Origin: Phycisphaerales bacterium
GTDB taxonomy: Bacteria > Planctomycetota > Phycisphaerae > Sedimentisphaerales > Anaerobacaceae
Assembly: GCA_020352215.1 (NCBI GenBank)
Contig: CP070675.1
Span: 2,769,904 to 2,829,701, forward strand
Direction: 5' to 3'
Length of the DNA: 59,798 nt
Made by a program: the position numbers and the translations under genes
The notes under the pieces: generated by a model
Database searches by the model: none
What the model was told of the DNA's origin: nothing
Seen by the model: only the letters and a program-made list of their open reading frames with translations
In this document: positions 1 through 8,952 of the stretch, piece after piece
How positions within the stretch are numbered: the stretch's first letter is position 1
How the letters are laid out: each line of letters begins with the position of its first letter

Positions 1-462
1 CTGCTCGTGCGAAGGCATTTCAAGCCCGTTTTCATCGTCTGTCTGGGCATTGTCGGGAACCTCGCCGACGCGGAAGACGCAGCCCAGGAAACGATGCTAA
101 GGGGCTTCGTGGAGATTGCAAAGTTGCGAAACGGCTCACAGTTCGGTCCATGGATCACAAGGATTGCAAAGAACCACTGCATAAATGTTGTTCGACGCAA
201 ACAGCGTTTCGACAAGACCGTGGCAGAGAAGGCAACAGAGCCAGACACGAGGTCTCGCCAACATGACGGTCTGCAAACTGCCATAGAAAAGCTGCCATTA
301 GAGATCCGACTGCCGCTGGTGATGTACTACCTCGACGGCCAAAACGTCAAGACGGTGGCGAAGAGGTTGAAGGTTTCCACTTCCGGCGTCTACCTGAAGC
401 TGCGGACCGCAGTCAAAGAATTGCAGCGCCTCCTGGCCGAGCAAGGAGATACAAATGTATAG
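1..462 (+). CDS. ECF-type RNA polymerase sigma factor (5' end cut by window edge)
   Basis: Sigma-70 family protein of the extracytoplasmic function class, expected to direct RNA polymerase to a small regulon. The frame is open to the first base, so the N-terminus lies outside the window; a GTG at 7 is only the first possible start inside it. Region 2 is visible in DAEDAAQETMLRGF followed by a WITRIAKNHCINVVRRK helix. Region 4 near the C-terminus is a helix-turn-helix (LPLEIRLPLVMYYLDG, then VAKRLKVSTSGVYLKL). It overlaps the next gene by 8 bases (ATGTATAG), the usual coupling of a sigma factor with its anti-sigma. Family assignment is firm; the regulon is unknown. Confidence 0.9.
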   Translation: MLVRRHFKPVFIVCLGIVGNLADAEDAAQETMLRGFVEIAKLRNGSQFGPWITRIAKNHCINVVRRKQRFDKTVAEKATEPDTRSRQHDGLQTAIEKLPLEIRLPLVMYYLDGQNVKTVAKRLKVSTSGVYLKLRTAVKELQRLLAEQGDTNV

Positions 463-1789
463 CCCCTGTGAAAAGATGCAGGACAATCTGGCTGATTTCG
501 TCCTCGGTGTCTTGAGCCCCAAACAGACCGATGCCGTCAATGAACACCTTGGCCGGTGTGGAAGCTGTAGCCGGTACGTCGAATCACTCAAGCGCCAGAG
601 TCGTCTTCTCACACAATTCAGTGAGAAGCTCAACCAGGATATGGAAGCCCGTGAAAACCGGGCAATCGAGACCGTCCAATCTCACACGCAAGCACCTGGC
701 GTCGCGCCGGTTTCGCTATGGAGCACCATTACGAAAAGCAAGATGACAAAACTCGCAGCAGCAGCCACGGTTGTTCTTGTCGCATCGCTGTTGCTGAATC
801 TGTTGGACAAATCCGCCACACCGGCCTACGCCGTCGATGAGACTATCGCGGCCATGAAAGAAATCAAGACTGTGTACATGGCCGGTGAGTTTTACAAGCA
901 AGGAGAATTCGAATGCTGGATGAAATTCGACGGCGACCCCGACAAACCCACACATATCTGGCTGGGTAGGGCCGGCCACAACATGTGCAAGATTTGCAGC
1001 CCCGCGGGCGTGTTCGGGCTCAACAGGAGAACCAAAGCCGTGCATTTCGCCAGCAGAGATGAACGGGGTAAGGCCTGGGTGATAAAGTTCGGCAGCTTCT
1101 TCAGAAACGCCGTCAAAAAGGCCGGCAGATCAAACTCGGTTGAGATCAACTATGAGACAGATCGGCAAACCGAAGAAGAGCTCATCGTGGTTCACATAAT
1201 GACGCCGAAGAGAGAACAGAAATTCTGGGTGGACCCGGAAAGCAAACTGCCAATCCGCTTCACCACGATCAGGGAAGACGCGCCGATGGAGATGATGAGA
1301 AGGACGCTTGCGCTAAAGAACGTCACACAGATCCGCTACAACGAGGAGCCGCCGGAGGGCATATTTGATATGCCGGCCGACGCCAAAATCGTCGAGGAGG
1401 AAGTCGATTGTATGGTGGACCCCGATTCGGGTCTGGTCGCCGACGGCATGACGCGTGAAGAAGCATGTCTGGCCATCGTCGAACAGACCGGCCAAGCCCT
1501 AATCGACGTAGATAGATCGACATTGACGAAACTCGACCTGTTCTTCCGACTCTATACGCCCGAGATCTGGGAGAAAGTCAAAGATATGAAGGCGGCCGGG
1601 CAGTGGGTCGATAAGTTCACTGTCATCGGCGATCCGTATCAGGAAGGTGAGCTCTGGTACGTCCCTTGCGAAATAAAGGCCGCATCCGGCACAAGCGAGG
1701 TACAGAATGCGATGATCAAGTTCTATCAGATGGAAGGAAAGACCCTGTGCTTTATCATTGGCTCCAAGGAGAAAGGAGTCGTGGATTGA
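455..1789 (+). CDS. Membrane anti-sigma factor with N-terminal zinc finger and large extracytoplasmic domain
   Basis: Probably sequesters the sigma factor encoded just upstream, with which it overlaps. The 444-residue product starts with a ZAS-type zinc finger (C5, then H31-x3-C35-x2-C38). A linker and one membrane segment at about residues 98-117 follow. The rest, roughly 320 residues, should lie outside the cytoplasm. Its first half (about residues 130-310) is beta-rich and reminiscent of LolA/MucB-like sensor domains; the last part (about 330-444) is a separate unrecognised domain. Anti-sigma role rests on gene order and the zinc finger; the external sensing role is inference. Confidence 0.82.
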   Translation: MYSPCEKMQDNLADFVLGVLSPKQTDAVNEHLGRCGSCSRYVESLKRQSRLLTQFSEKLNQDMEARENRAIETVQSHTQAPGVAPVSLWSTITKSKMTKLAAAATVVLVASLLLNLLDKSATPAYAVDETIAAMKEIKTVYMAGEFYKQGEFECWMKFDGDPDKPTHIWLGRAGHNMCKICSPAGVFGLNRRTKAVHFASRDERGKAWVIKFGSFFRNAVKKAGRSNSVEINYETDRQTEEELIVVHIMTPKREQKFWVDPESKLPIRFTTIREDAPMEMMRRTLALKNVTQIRYNEEPPEGIFDMPADAKIVEEEVDCMVDPDSGLVADGMTREEACLAIVEQTGQALIDVDRSTLTKLDLFFRLYTPEIWEKVKDMKAAGQWVDKFTVIGDPYQEGELWYVPCEIKAASGTSEVQNAMIKFYQMEGKTLCFIIGSKEKGVVD

Positions 1790-1863
1790 GCACAGGCACT
1801 CTCATGGCCACCCGGCCCCGGAAACTCTGCACGGAGAATGAGGCATGCGAATCGAGCTGACAA

Positions 1864-2307
1864 ATGAAAACTCGTAAGAACACCAGTTTCTCAAAACGCT
1901 GGTCGAAGTTGAAGAAGGTCATTACCTACGGACTTCTAATCGGTTCGGGCTTGGCTCTGGTCGCGTTCACGCTTACCTTCTGGGTAATCTTCCGCGACGT
2001 GAAAGTGATCTCTGGCCAGGCAACTCAAGAATTCGAAGGCAACTGCGTCGAAGCCTTGATCGCCTACGTCGAGTCTGACGATCATTCTTTCAAGGAGAAA
2101 CACAACGCGATGTGGGCCTTGGGTGAAATCGGAGATCCACGGGCCTTACCCACTTTGGAAAGACTTCGTACGGGCAAACCGTGCACAAAACCGTGCAGAT
2201 CTGATCAGTACATCTGCCAATGCCAATTGGCGAAGTCGATAAGGTTCCGCAAAGGCGGCAATGTCGTCGCAATGCCGCTGCAGTACTGTCTGGGGCTGAA
2301 GAAATGA
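1864..2307 (+). CDS. Small membrane-anchored HEAT-repeat protein
   Basis: A 147-residue protein with a basic N-terminus, one membrane segment at about residues 19-42 and a short extracytoplasmic region. That region carries one PBS-lyase/HEAT-like repeat (NAMWALGEIGDPRALPTLERL). Such repeats usually mediate protein contacts. The C-terminal tail has several cysteines (KPCTKPCRSD, then ICQCQ) that could pair or bind metal. Its stop overlaps the start of the following gene (ATGA), so the two are translationally coupled. It belongs to the operon that begins with the sigma factor. Function unknown. Confidence 0.7.
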   Translation: MKTRKNTSFSKRWSKLKKVITYGLLIGSGLALVAFTLTFWVIFRDVKVISGQATQEFEGNCVEALIAYVESDDHSFKEKHNAMWALGEIGDPRALPTLERLRTGKPCTKPCRSDQYICQCQLAKSIRFRKGGNVVAMPLQYCLGLKK

Positions 2308-3005
2308 GGGAGACGAAGGCCGACGCACACAAAAAGCGGTCCAAAATATCACCGTTGACAAACCTGGCACTTGCACTGACTGCTGTTGGCGCTGCGAGTA
2401 TCCTAAGCCTGCACTACGCAGAAGGATTAGCGTTGATAGGGCTTCTTTTGTTCATGCCCCTTGCGTTGGTCGTGACCATCATAGGGCTTGTCAACATTAG
2501 GACAAGTGAACGTAAGACTATGCAGCTTGTGCTTATTATCGCCGCGCTGGTCGTTCAGGTGGGCTTGTCGGCTCCACTTGGCTACCATGTCTCTTCAGAG
2601 AGAATCCTACAGCGAATAGGATGCGGATGCGATCCGAAGGCATTGGGGATGGCACTATCCGCCTATGCCAACGACCACAGTGGGCGATACCCCAATCCTC
2701 AAGACTGGTGTGATGCGCTCGCTGAACACAGTGGCTGGCAAGGCAAGCTCTTCTGCAAACACCCCAGCGCGGCAGTCAGCCAGGGGCTCTGCCACTACGC
2801 GCTAAATCCTGAGTGCGAGCCGGGCTCCCCCGGCGATGTTGTACTCATATTTGAAACGCGAGGCGGCTGGAATCAGTCCGGCGGCCCGGAATCGCTAACC
2901 GCCAAAGACAACTACAAGCGGGGTTGGAGAGTATTGCTCAACAACGGCCACCTCAAATTCATAGAGCCGCGCGGACTCGCCAAACTGAAATGGCAAGTGC
3001 CGTAA
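2304..3005 (+). CDS. Multi-pass membrane protein with prepilin-like extracytoplasmic domain
   Basis: A 233-residue protein. The ATG at 2304 overlaps the upstream stop codon and is preferred over earlier in-frame starts. Three hydrophobic segments lie at about residues 17-35, 40-62 and 68-90. The C-terminal half resembles the extracytoplasmic domain of planctomycete prepilin-like (H-X9-DG) proteins: a SAYANDHSGRYPNPQDWCD segment, a cysteine-containing FCKHPSAA stretch, DVVLIFE, and a final VLLNNGHLKFIEP. It lacks the N-terminal prepilin cleavage motif; multi-pass membrane segments replace it. It sits between the HEAT protein and a true prepilin-like gene. Function unknown. Confidence 0.72.
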   Translation: MRETKADAHKKRSKISPLTNLALALTAVGAASILSLHYAEGLALIGLLLFMPLALVVTIIGLVNIRTSERKTMQLVLIIAALVVQVGLSAPLGYHVSSERILQRIGCGCDPKALGMALSAYANDHSGRYPNPQDWCDALAEHSGWQGKLFCKHPSAAVSQGLCHYALNPECEPGSPGDVVLIFETRGGWNQSGGPESLTAKDNYKRGWRVLLNNGHLKFIEPRGLAKLKWQVP

Positions 3006-3173
3006 CAGGTTCGGGCACGTCACAATGCTGCTGCTCGCGTGCTGCAACGGCGAGCGAACAGACCAGGATACGCACTCAGCGCTGGGAACCTTTCCATTGA
3101 TTCTCGGCCTCGGAAAGTGTATGATTATCTCCGTAGTCGGCTACTCTATTGCACACAAGATCGCGGTGGCACT

Positions 3174-3941
3174 ATGGAAAAGCAAAGGGGATTCACCCTA
3201 ATAGAGCTTCTGGTAGTCATCGCTATAATTGCGATCCTCATGTCGATCTTGATGCCAGCCCTCAGCTATGTTCGCAAGCAGGCACGGTCAAGGGCCTGTC
3301 AGAGTAACATCCGCCAATTGTGCCTAGCCATGAACCTCTATGCGCTTGACCACGATGATCAGACAATGCCCTTTTCTCATGATCCAGGCGAGTACTGGTT
3401 CCATCAATTGGCGCCGTATCTTAGTGCTCGGGAATATAAGAACAACCCCGAAAAGCACATAGAGGGCGTGATGAAAGTGGCATTTTGCCCGGTGACAAAA
3501 CGCCAAGACAGATCGGAGGACTCGTTCTACGGTACGGCGGTTCGTTCATGGCGATTCATGGGTGGAGAAGGCAGTTACGGGCTGAATCTGTGGGTGCTGC
3601 CCGACGATCCAATTTTTGGCCCCGGATTGCCGGCCGAGAATTACTACAAGAAGTATTCTGACGCCACATCGGCTGTTCCGTTGTTGGGCGATTCGGTGTG
3701 GGTCGGCTCATGGCCCTTCGATGTCGATACGGTGCCCCAGGACCTTTCCGGTGAGTCGGGGTACCCGGGCTACCCTCATGGCGAGGGGTACTTCATGGGG
3801 CGCTTCTGCGTAGACCGCCATAAGAGAGCGATCAATGTGGGATTCGTTGACAGCCGCGTAGACAGAGTACCGTTGGAAGAATTGTGGACGCTAAAATGGC
3901 ATCAGAACTTCATCCCCAATCCCGATGTCGCAATCCCGTGA
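3174..3941 (+). CDS. Prepilin-like protein (type II secretion/type IV pilin N-terminus, DUF1559-like body)
   Basis: A 255-residue protein with a short basic leader (MEKQRG) directly before FTLIELLVVIAIIAILM. This is a prepilin peptidase site followed by the pilin-type hydrophobic helix with Glu at +5. The body contains the planctomycete H-X9-DG type features: an alternating Tyr/Asp region, a CPVTK cysteine segment, LGDSVW and a terminal RHK...NVGFVDSRVDRV strand. The ATG at 3174 is chosen because it places the cleavage motif at the expected distance; longer in-frame starts would bury it. Its C-terminal LEELWTLKWHQNF recurs in the gene at 11870-12715, so the two are paralogues. Probably a surface or pseudopilus-like structure; role unproven. 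Confidence 0.85.
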   Translation: MEKQRGFTLIELLVVIAIIAILMSILMPALSYVRKQARSRACQSNIRQLCLAMNLYALDHDDQTMPFSHDPGEYWFHQLAPYLSAREYKNNPEKHIEGVMKVAFCPVTKRQDRSEDSFYGTAVRSWRFMGGEGSYGLNLWVLPDDPIFGPGLPAENYYKKYSDATSAVPLLGDSVWVGSWPFDVDTVPQDLSGESGYPGYPHGEGYFMGRFCVDRHKRAINVGFVDSRVDRVPLEELWTLKWHQNFIPNPDVAIP

Positions 3942-3979
3942 ATTGATGCACTATAACACTTCTTCGGCAGGCGCACTCA

Positions 3980-4918
3980 CTACTCCCCAGCTGCCCCGAT
4001 CGTCGCCTCAATACGATCCCGGAGTTTCTCCCGCAACTCTGCAGGCGTTTCCCAAGTGATGTGGTTGTATTGCCTGGTGTCGAAATGGCACCTCTCTATG
4101 TCATCTTTGCGGCATGTCCAGATAACGGGCAGACCTAACCCCATAGCGAATCCTGCCTCAAAGTACACACCTTGCCGATGCCCGGTCACATCCGCCATCA
4201 CAAACCGACTCCGCCGGATCTCAGAAAGAATCCTGTCACATATCTTGTCATTGAACTGGCTCATGTCGATACGCATGATGGAGAATCCTGTATCCATTTC
4301 CAGTTGGGCTATTCCCTGGGAATACGCGTCTTTCGTTTCCTCATCGAACCACATCGCCACAAAGGCTTGCCTGGACTCCGGATTCTGCTTCATTCGCTGT
4401 TCCAATCTGTCCCAGCCACCCACCGAGAGTCTGGCTTCCCAAGGATCGCTGCTGACGAAGGTCTGAAGATCCAGCAGTTCACGCTCGTGGGCATGCTTAA
4501 GAAAGAAGGTAAGCTCCTCGGCGTTTCTGCAATAGTAGAGCGGCCAGTCTCTGGCCCTGTCAATTGTAACCGCCGCTCCTGGGTATGAGGATTTCTCAGC
4601 AACGTACGCCAGCATCGCATCAGTCTTTTCCTGCACACTCTGTGGAGACACACTGAGGACTCTGGCCTCGAATTCGGAGCGGTCCTCAAGGAGCTTGGAT
4701 TCGACCGTCATGAGGCCACCCCTCTCAGCCGTGCGCCGTACCAAGCCCGACAGCAAGTGGAGTCGCTGTTCCACAAAGGGGTTGGGTGTGACGTCCAGAG
4801 CACAGTCTGTGATCACGTACTCTCCACACCGCTGGCAGCTCACACGGTGCCGCAGTTCAAGATGGCCCACTCCTACGCGATTTTCATAAGCACCACCACA
4901 TAGCTTGCAAGTATCCAC
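3980..4918 (-). CDS. Zinc-ribbon protein with nucleoside 2-deoxyribosyltransferase/TIR-like domain
   Basis: A 312-residue protein with a GTG start and an AAAGGAGAGG ribosome site upstream. Residues 4-31 form a zinc ribbon (C4-x2-C7 and C28-x2-C31). A middle helical region of about 130 residues follows. From residue 183 the sequence matches the nucleoside deoxyribosyltransferase/TIR-like fold: QAFVAMWFD, then a Tyr helix, an MRIDM strand, IRRSRFVMADVTG, and VYFEAGFAMGLGLPVIW. E254 is at the position of the catalytic glutamate of nucleoside deoxyribosyltransferases. Proteins of this fold hydrolyse nucleosides or NAD, and several act in phage defence. It stands alone between unrelated genes. The enzymatic role is inference; the fold assignment is good. 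Confidence 0.75.
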   Translation of the reverse strand: MDTCKLCGGAYENRVGVGHLELRHRVSCQRCGEYVITDCALDVTPNPFVEQRLHLLSGLVRRTAERGGLMTVESKLLEDRSEFEARVLSVSPQSVQEKTDAMLAYVAEKSSYPGAAVTIDRARDWPLYYCRNAEELTFFLKHAHERELLDLQTFVSSDPWEARLSVGGWDRLEQRMKQNPESRQAFVAMWFDEETKDAYSQGIAQLEMDTGFSIMRIDMSQFNDKICDRILSEIRRSRFVMADVTGHRQGVYFEAGFAMGLGLPVIWTCRKDDIERCHFDTRQYNHITWETPAELREKLRDRIEATIGAAGE

Positions 4919-4919
4919 A

Positions 4920-5515
4920 ATCCTCTCCTTTCAAGAGTGCGTTTCTACAGGGCTCCCGCAGCGAGGCTCTCACACTCGATATGGGAGGCCACTCGCCCCC
5001 TGTCAGCCGGGGGCCTCTGACCAGGATTCTACACGATATTGCCAGGAAGTGAATCCTTTCTGCTTCCCGGGTCAGCTGTTCCCCATAGTTGCGAACGGCT
5101 CTGCCTGGCAAAGGAACAGCACATGCCGTAGACTAAAACCGCGTAGTCAATCGTTTCAAGGGCAGACAGTCGATTGTCAGAGTTCTGGTGATCAGACAGC
5201 AGATGCTTCAAGAAAAAGTGCTCGTGTGGAGATTCAATCGTGCGCTACCGGAACGGGTGATATAACCAAAGGACTCCGGGCTTGTGCATCCTGCGCCGGT
5301 GGGTGATCTTGCCTGCCGTCGTTCTTCTACGTGCCTCTTCTTAGAGCAAAACCGGTGCCTATAATACGGTGTTGGGAAGGAACGGCCCTTCTGCAAACCG
5401 CATAATTGGCGTTGCAGCCGCGTCAAAAGAGGGTTATGTTAGTCAGGCCAAGATAGCCCTAAGCTGATCCTTGACACCACAGTCCAACGTAACCGAACTG
5501 ATAAGGAGTAACATT
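4920..5515. other. Intergenic region of about 600 bases without a recognisable gene
   Basis: No ORF here has a ribosome site or a recognisable product. The right part holds a TATAAT hexamer at 5360-5365 with only a weak -35 (TTCTTA, 16-base spacing), possibly the promoter of the phosphatase gene, about 150 bases from its start. No tRNA-like cloverleaf or convincing rho-independent terminator was seen. Confidence 0.5.
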
Positions 5516-7348
5516 ATGAAGTCAGCTGTGACAAGATCACTTATCGCCGTGCTTGCAGCCATTCTTTTGCCAAACACCCTCAATGCCCAAGCCCTTCAGA
5601 TTCCTGACGTGCCAAGGGACAAGGTTATTTGCTTCGCCCTCTACACAGTCCAGAACAACATTATGAAGATGACTGCGCAGCTTTACCCGCTCAGAGAAGG
5701 CGAGGACAGAACGGTCAGGCTGCAAGTAGACAAGAACGGAGCATGGAAAGAGATTGCTACGGCACAGGTAGTCGAGCAGGGCTGGACCGCCCCGTTCCGC
5801 GTTGAGAATTGGGACGCCACCAAGGACGTCCGATACCGTGTCGCGCACGGCGAGAACGCATACTACTCCGGCACCATCCGCAAGGACCCCGTCGACAAAG
5901 AAACCATCGTAGTGGCCGCCTTCACCGGCAACTCAATCAATCCAGGTCACGGTGGTGACATCCCCAAGACTGACATCGTAGAGAACATCAAGAGGCTGGA
6001 CCCCGATCTTCTGTTCTTCTCCGGCGACCAGGTCTACGACCATTTCAGACATTATGCAGCCTGGCTCAAGTTCGGCCGAGATTTCGGCGAGATCATACGC
6101 GACGTCCCAACTGTCACCATCCCCGACGATCACGACGTTGGCCAGGCCAACTTATGGGGCGCCGGCGGGAGAATATCATACACCCGCGCCGGCCATGACG
6201 GAGGCTACGCCGCACCCGTCGAGTACGTGAAAGAGGTCGAACGGGCACAGACCGGCCACCTGCCCGACCCATTCGACCCGACTCCGATACAGCGCGGCAT
6301 CGGCGTCTATTACACGTCTCTAACCATAGGCCGGGTGAGTTTCGCCATCATCGAGGACCGCAAGTTTAAGACAGGCCCCCAGGGCCTTGTGCCGCAGCAA
6401 GGTCCAAGACCCGACCACGTAACAAGGCCTGATTATGATCCGAAGACGCTCGATGTACCGGGAGCCGTACTGCTCGGCGAGCGACAGCTCAAGTTCCTCA
6501 GGCACTGGGCCACAGACTGGGGCGACTGTGAGATGAAGTGTGTGCTCTCACAGACGGTCTTCTGCGGGGGCGCACATCTTCACGGCAGGCGCGAAAATCG
6601 TCTATACGCGGATCTCGATTCAAACGGTTGGCCACAAGCCGGACGGAGACGGGCCCTTAGTGAAATCCGCAAGGCCTTCGCATTCATGCTCGCTGGCGAT
6701 CAGCATCTCGGTACAATCATTCACCACGGTATCGACGACTGGAACGACTCGGGCTATTCATTCTGCGTTCCCTCGATAGCAAACCTATACTTGCGGTGGT
6801 GGGCTCCACTCAAGCCGGGTAAGAACCGTGAGCCGGGCATGCCCGAGCACTGCGGTGAATTCCTCGATGGGTTCGGCAATAAGGTCAACATGCTCGCTGT
6901 CGCCAATCCCGGAGTAATGGAGAACCACGACAAGCTGACCACAAGATCGGCCGGCTTTGGCGTCGTAAGGTTCAACAAGAAGAGCCGGAGAATCACAGTG
7001 GAATGCTGGCCTCGAAATGTGGACATCGCCGAGAAGAACACGAAACAGTATTTCGGCTGGCCCAGGACAATCGACCAGCTCGACAACTACGGCCGCAAAG
7101 CCGTGGCTTACCTTCCTACGATCAAGGTCCGTGGCATGACCAACCCGGTCGTGCAGGTTGTCGCAGAACAGAACGGCGAAGTCGTCTATACCCTCCGCAT
7201 CAGGGGCTCTTCATTTCGCCCGAAGGTCTTCGCAGCGGGCACATACACGGTCAAGGTAGGTGAGCTCGGAACCAGTGAGATGAAAGAAATCAAGGGAATC
7301 GAGTCCCTGCCGCGCACCAAAGAGCAAACGCTGGAGGTCAACCTCTGA
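5516..7348 (+). CDS. Secreted PhoD-like metallophosphatase
   Basis: A 610-residue PhoD/alkaline phosphatase D-type metallophosphatase. Residues 1-25 are a signal peptide (basic start, AVLAAILL core, LNAQA cleavage region), so it acts outside the cytoplasm. Metal-binding motifs are GDQVYDHF (170-177), IPDDHDVGQ (202-210) and a later AGDQHLGTIIHHG. PhoD enzymes release phosphate from phosphodiesters or monoesters; the substrate is unknown here. The ATG at 5516 is preceded by ATAAGGAGTAAC, a strong ribosome site. The C-terminal 60-100 residues form a separate beta-rich tail. A decayed copy of that tail lies at 8953-9132. Confidence 0.88.
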   Translation: MKSAVTRSLIAVLAAILLPNTLNAQALQIPDVPRDKVICFALYTVQNNIMKMTAQLYPLREGEDRTVRLQVDKNGAWKEIATAQVVEQGWTAPFRVENWDATKDVRYRVAHGENAYYSGTIRKDPVDKETIVVAAFTGNSINPGHGGDIPKTDIVENIKRLDPDLLFFSGDQVYDHFRHYAAWLKFGRDFGEIIRDVPTVTIPDDHDVGQANLWGAGGRISYTRAGHDGGYAAPVEYVKEVERAQTGHLPDPFDPTPIQRGIGVYYTSLTIGRVSFAIIEDRKFKTGPQGLVPQQGPRPDHVTRPDYDPKTLDVPGAVLLGERQLKFLRHWATDWGDCEMKCVLSQTVFCGGAHLHGRRENRLYADLDSNGWPQAGRRRALSEIRKAFAFMLAGDQHLGTIIHHGIDDWNDSGYSFCVPSIANLYLRWWAPLKPGKNREPGMPEHCGEFLDGFGNKVNMLAVANPGVMENHDKLTTRSAGFGVVRFNKKSRRITVECWPRNVDIAEKNTKQYFGWPRTIDQLDNYGRKAVAYLPTIKVRGMTNPVVQVVAEQNGEVVYTLRIRGSSFRPKVFAAGTYTVKVGELGTSEMKEIKGIESLPRTKEQTLEVNL

Positions 7349-7744
7349 TGGCGCGGGCATGCGGCTTCTCTTGAAATGACGAAGGCTGTGGGGCCACCCA
7401 GCAGCCCGATCGCCTACCCGGTATGGATATGGCCACAGCCTCGGCAAGCAGCGAGGCCGAAAGCTACCATAAAGCCTGATCTTGCCCCAGAGGGGACACG
7501 CTCAGCCAAGAGAAAACCATCAGGCAACACCGGTTTTCAGCAGGGAATTTCGGCGTTTGGCTCGGTTATGGATGCAACGGATGCAAGAGAGGGACCAAAG
7601 ACAGTGGAAGTTGTCGGACAAATATGGTAATATCAATACACTATCACGAGGCTTAGGAGCGTTCCAATGTGACCTATCTGGGAATCCAGGTACGGAGCAC
7701 CCCCGGTTAGTGATTCCTCGATGAGGACTATGGAGGTGGGTAAG
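7349..7744. other. Intergenic spacer with a long-loop inverted repeat
   Basis: No gene is supported here. An inverted repeat AGGCTGTGG (7383-7391) / CCACAGCCT (7433-7441) lies just downstream of the phosphatase stop. Its arms are perfect, but the loop is about 40 bases and no T-run follows, so a terminator role is uncertain. Confidence 0.35.
7732..7736 (+). promoter_or_regulatory. Ribosome binding site GGAGG deciding a GTG start
   Basis: GGAGG lies 8 bases before a GTG at 7745. The ATG codons at 7721 and 7730 lie upstream of or overlap it, and neither has a Shine-Dalgarno sequence. The GTG start gives a normal signal peptide. Confidence 0.6.
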
Positions 7745-8908
7745 GTGCATCGTCTTGTAAGCATCAAAAGAACATCGCTTTCGGTGTTTCTCTTTTGCAT
7801 AACAGCAACGCATGGTCTTGCGCTTACAGACCTGAGCCCGGTGGCCCCGGGTCAGGAATCGGCAATGTGCCAGCTCCGGAACGGAGACCTGATTCTTGCC
7901 TATTCCAGAGATGTCAAGATATACTACAAAACGTCGAAAGACGCCGGCGAGAGCTGGTCAAGCGAAACCCGGCTAACGTACGACAATGTCAATGTATCGC
8001 CCGCCTTGATGCAAGATTCAACCAATAGGCTCTGGCTTGTCTGGACAAGCTCCGCACTCGGCCCGTATGACCTCGAATACGCGACGAGCGTCGACAACGG
8101 ACTCACTTGGGATACCCGAGGCCTTATCCATACCCCGCAGGAGGCATCACAACGAGGCAGCGTGGTCGAGACAGACGACAACCGAATCTGGGTCTTCTGG
8201 TCCCGACCGGGACACCATGTCACAACCAAAGATGGCGGACAGACCTGGACCGACCTGGCCGAGACGGGGGTCAATATGTGGAACAACCCTGCTCTGTACG
8301 GGGCGCACGATAATCAGCTCTGGGTCGTGGGCTGGACCGGCAGCGATATCTGGGCCAGGAATAGCAGTGATGGTCGCAGGTGGTCCGACCCCATAAAGAT
8401 AACCGACAGCGACTCGGCACGGTACCCCAGAATACACCCTGTCATCGTTCAGGACGCACACGGCAACCTCGTCGCCGTCTGGCATTCCGAGCACCACGAG
8501 TCCGACAATCCCGACATATGGTACTCCACCAGCTTCAGCAATGGCGCGACCTGGAGCAGCCCAATACGGCTTACGTACGACAAACACATCGACCTGGACC
8601 CGACTCTGGCCGTCATCGACGGCGCTCTATGGGTCTTCTGGACCTCCGACAGGGCAGGCTACTATGCCATATACCCTTTCAGGTTGAACCTCAATCCCTG
8701 CGACTTTGACAGTGACGATAACGTGGATTTCGGCGACTATGCGATGTTCGCATCCTATTGGAGGTCCGACGATAGCGGCGATGACGACGCGCTGCTGCCT
8801 GCTGACGCAGACCAAAGCGGAACCATTGACATCATGGATCTCGTCATCTTCGCCCACTACTGGCTCGAACCGACTCCGCACGAGGTTCCACGCCCCCCAG
8901 CCCGTTAG
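7745..8908 (+). CDS. Secreted BNR/sialidase-fold protein with dockerin-like C-terminus
   Basis: A 387-residue protein starting at GTG 7745. After a signal peptide (residues 1-25, hydrophobic SVFLFCITATHGLA), it carries about five Asp-box/BNR turns: SKDAGESW, SVDNGLTW, TKDGGQTW, SSDGRRW and FSNGATW. These mark a sialidase-type beta-propeller. The C-terminal 60 residues hold two dockerin-like EF-hand loops (DFDSDDNVDFGDY and DADQSGTIDIMDL), each followed by a YW motif. Catalytic sialidase residues (the FRIP arginine triad) are not evident, so it may bind or cleave another glycan. Dockerin partners are not visible in the window. Confidence 0.8.
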   Translation: MHRLVSIKRTSLSVFLFCITATHGLALTDLSPVAPGQESAMCQLRNGDLILAYSRDVKIYYKTSKDAGESWSSETRLTYDNVNVSPALMQDSTNRLWLVWTSSALGPYDLEYATSVDNGLTWDTRGLIHTPQEASQRGSVVETDDNRIWVFWSRPGHHVTTKDGGQTWTDLAETGVNMWNNPALYGAHDNQLWVVGWTGSDIWARNSSDGRRWSDPIKITDSDSARYPRIHPVIVQDAHGNLVAVWHSEHHESDNPDIWYSTSFSNGATWSSPIRLTYDKHIDLDPTLAVIDGALWVFWTSDRAGYYAIYPFRLNLNPCDFDSDDNVDFGDYAMFASYWRSDDSGDDDALLPADADQSGTIDIMDLVIFAHYWLEPTPHEVPRPPAR

Positions 8909-8952
8909 CAAAGTGGCGACTCCGGCGTGCCCCTCCTTCGACGCCAAGCAAG

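Noticed and set aside
4905..5306. 133-residue plus-strand ORF in the gap before the PhoD gene
   Set aside because: No ribosome site, no recognisable motif, composition like random translation.
7745..8908. Calling the BNR protein a sialidase enzyme
   Set aside because: Asp boxes are present but the catalytic arginine/FRIP region is not.
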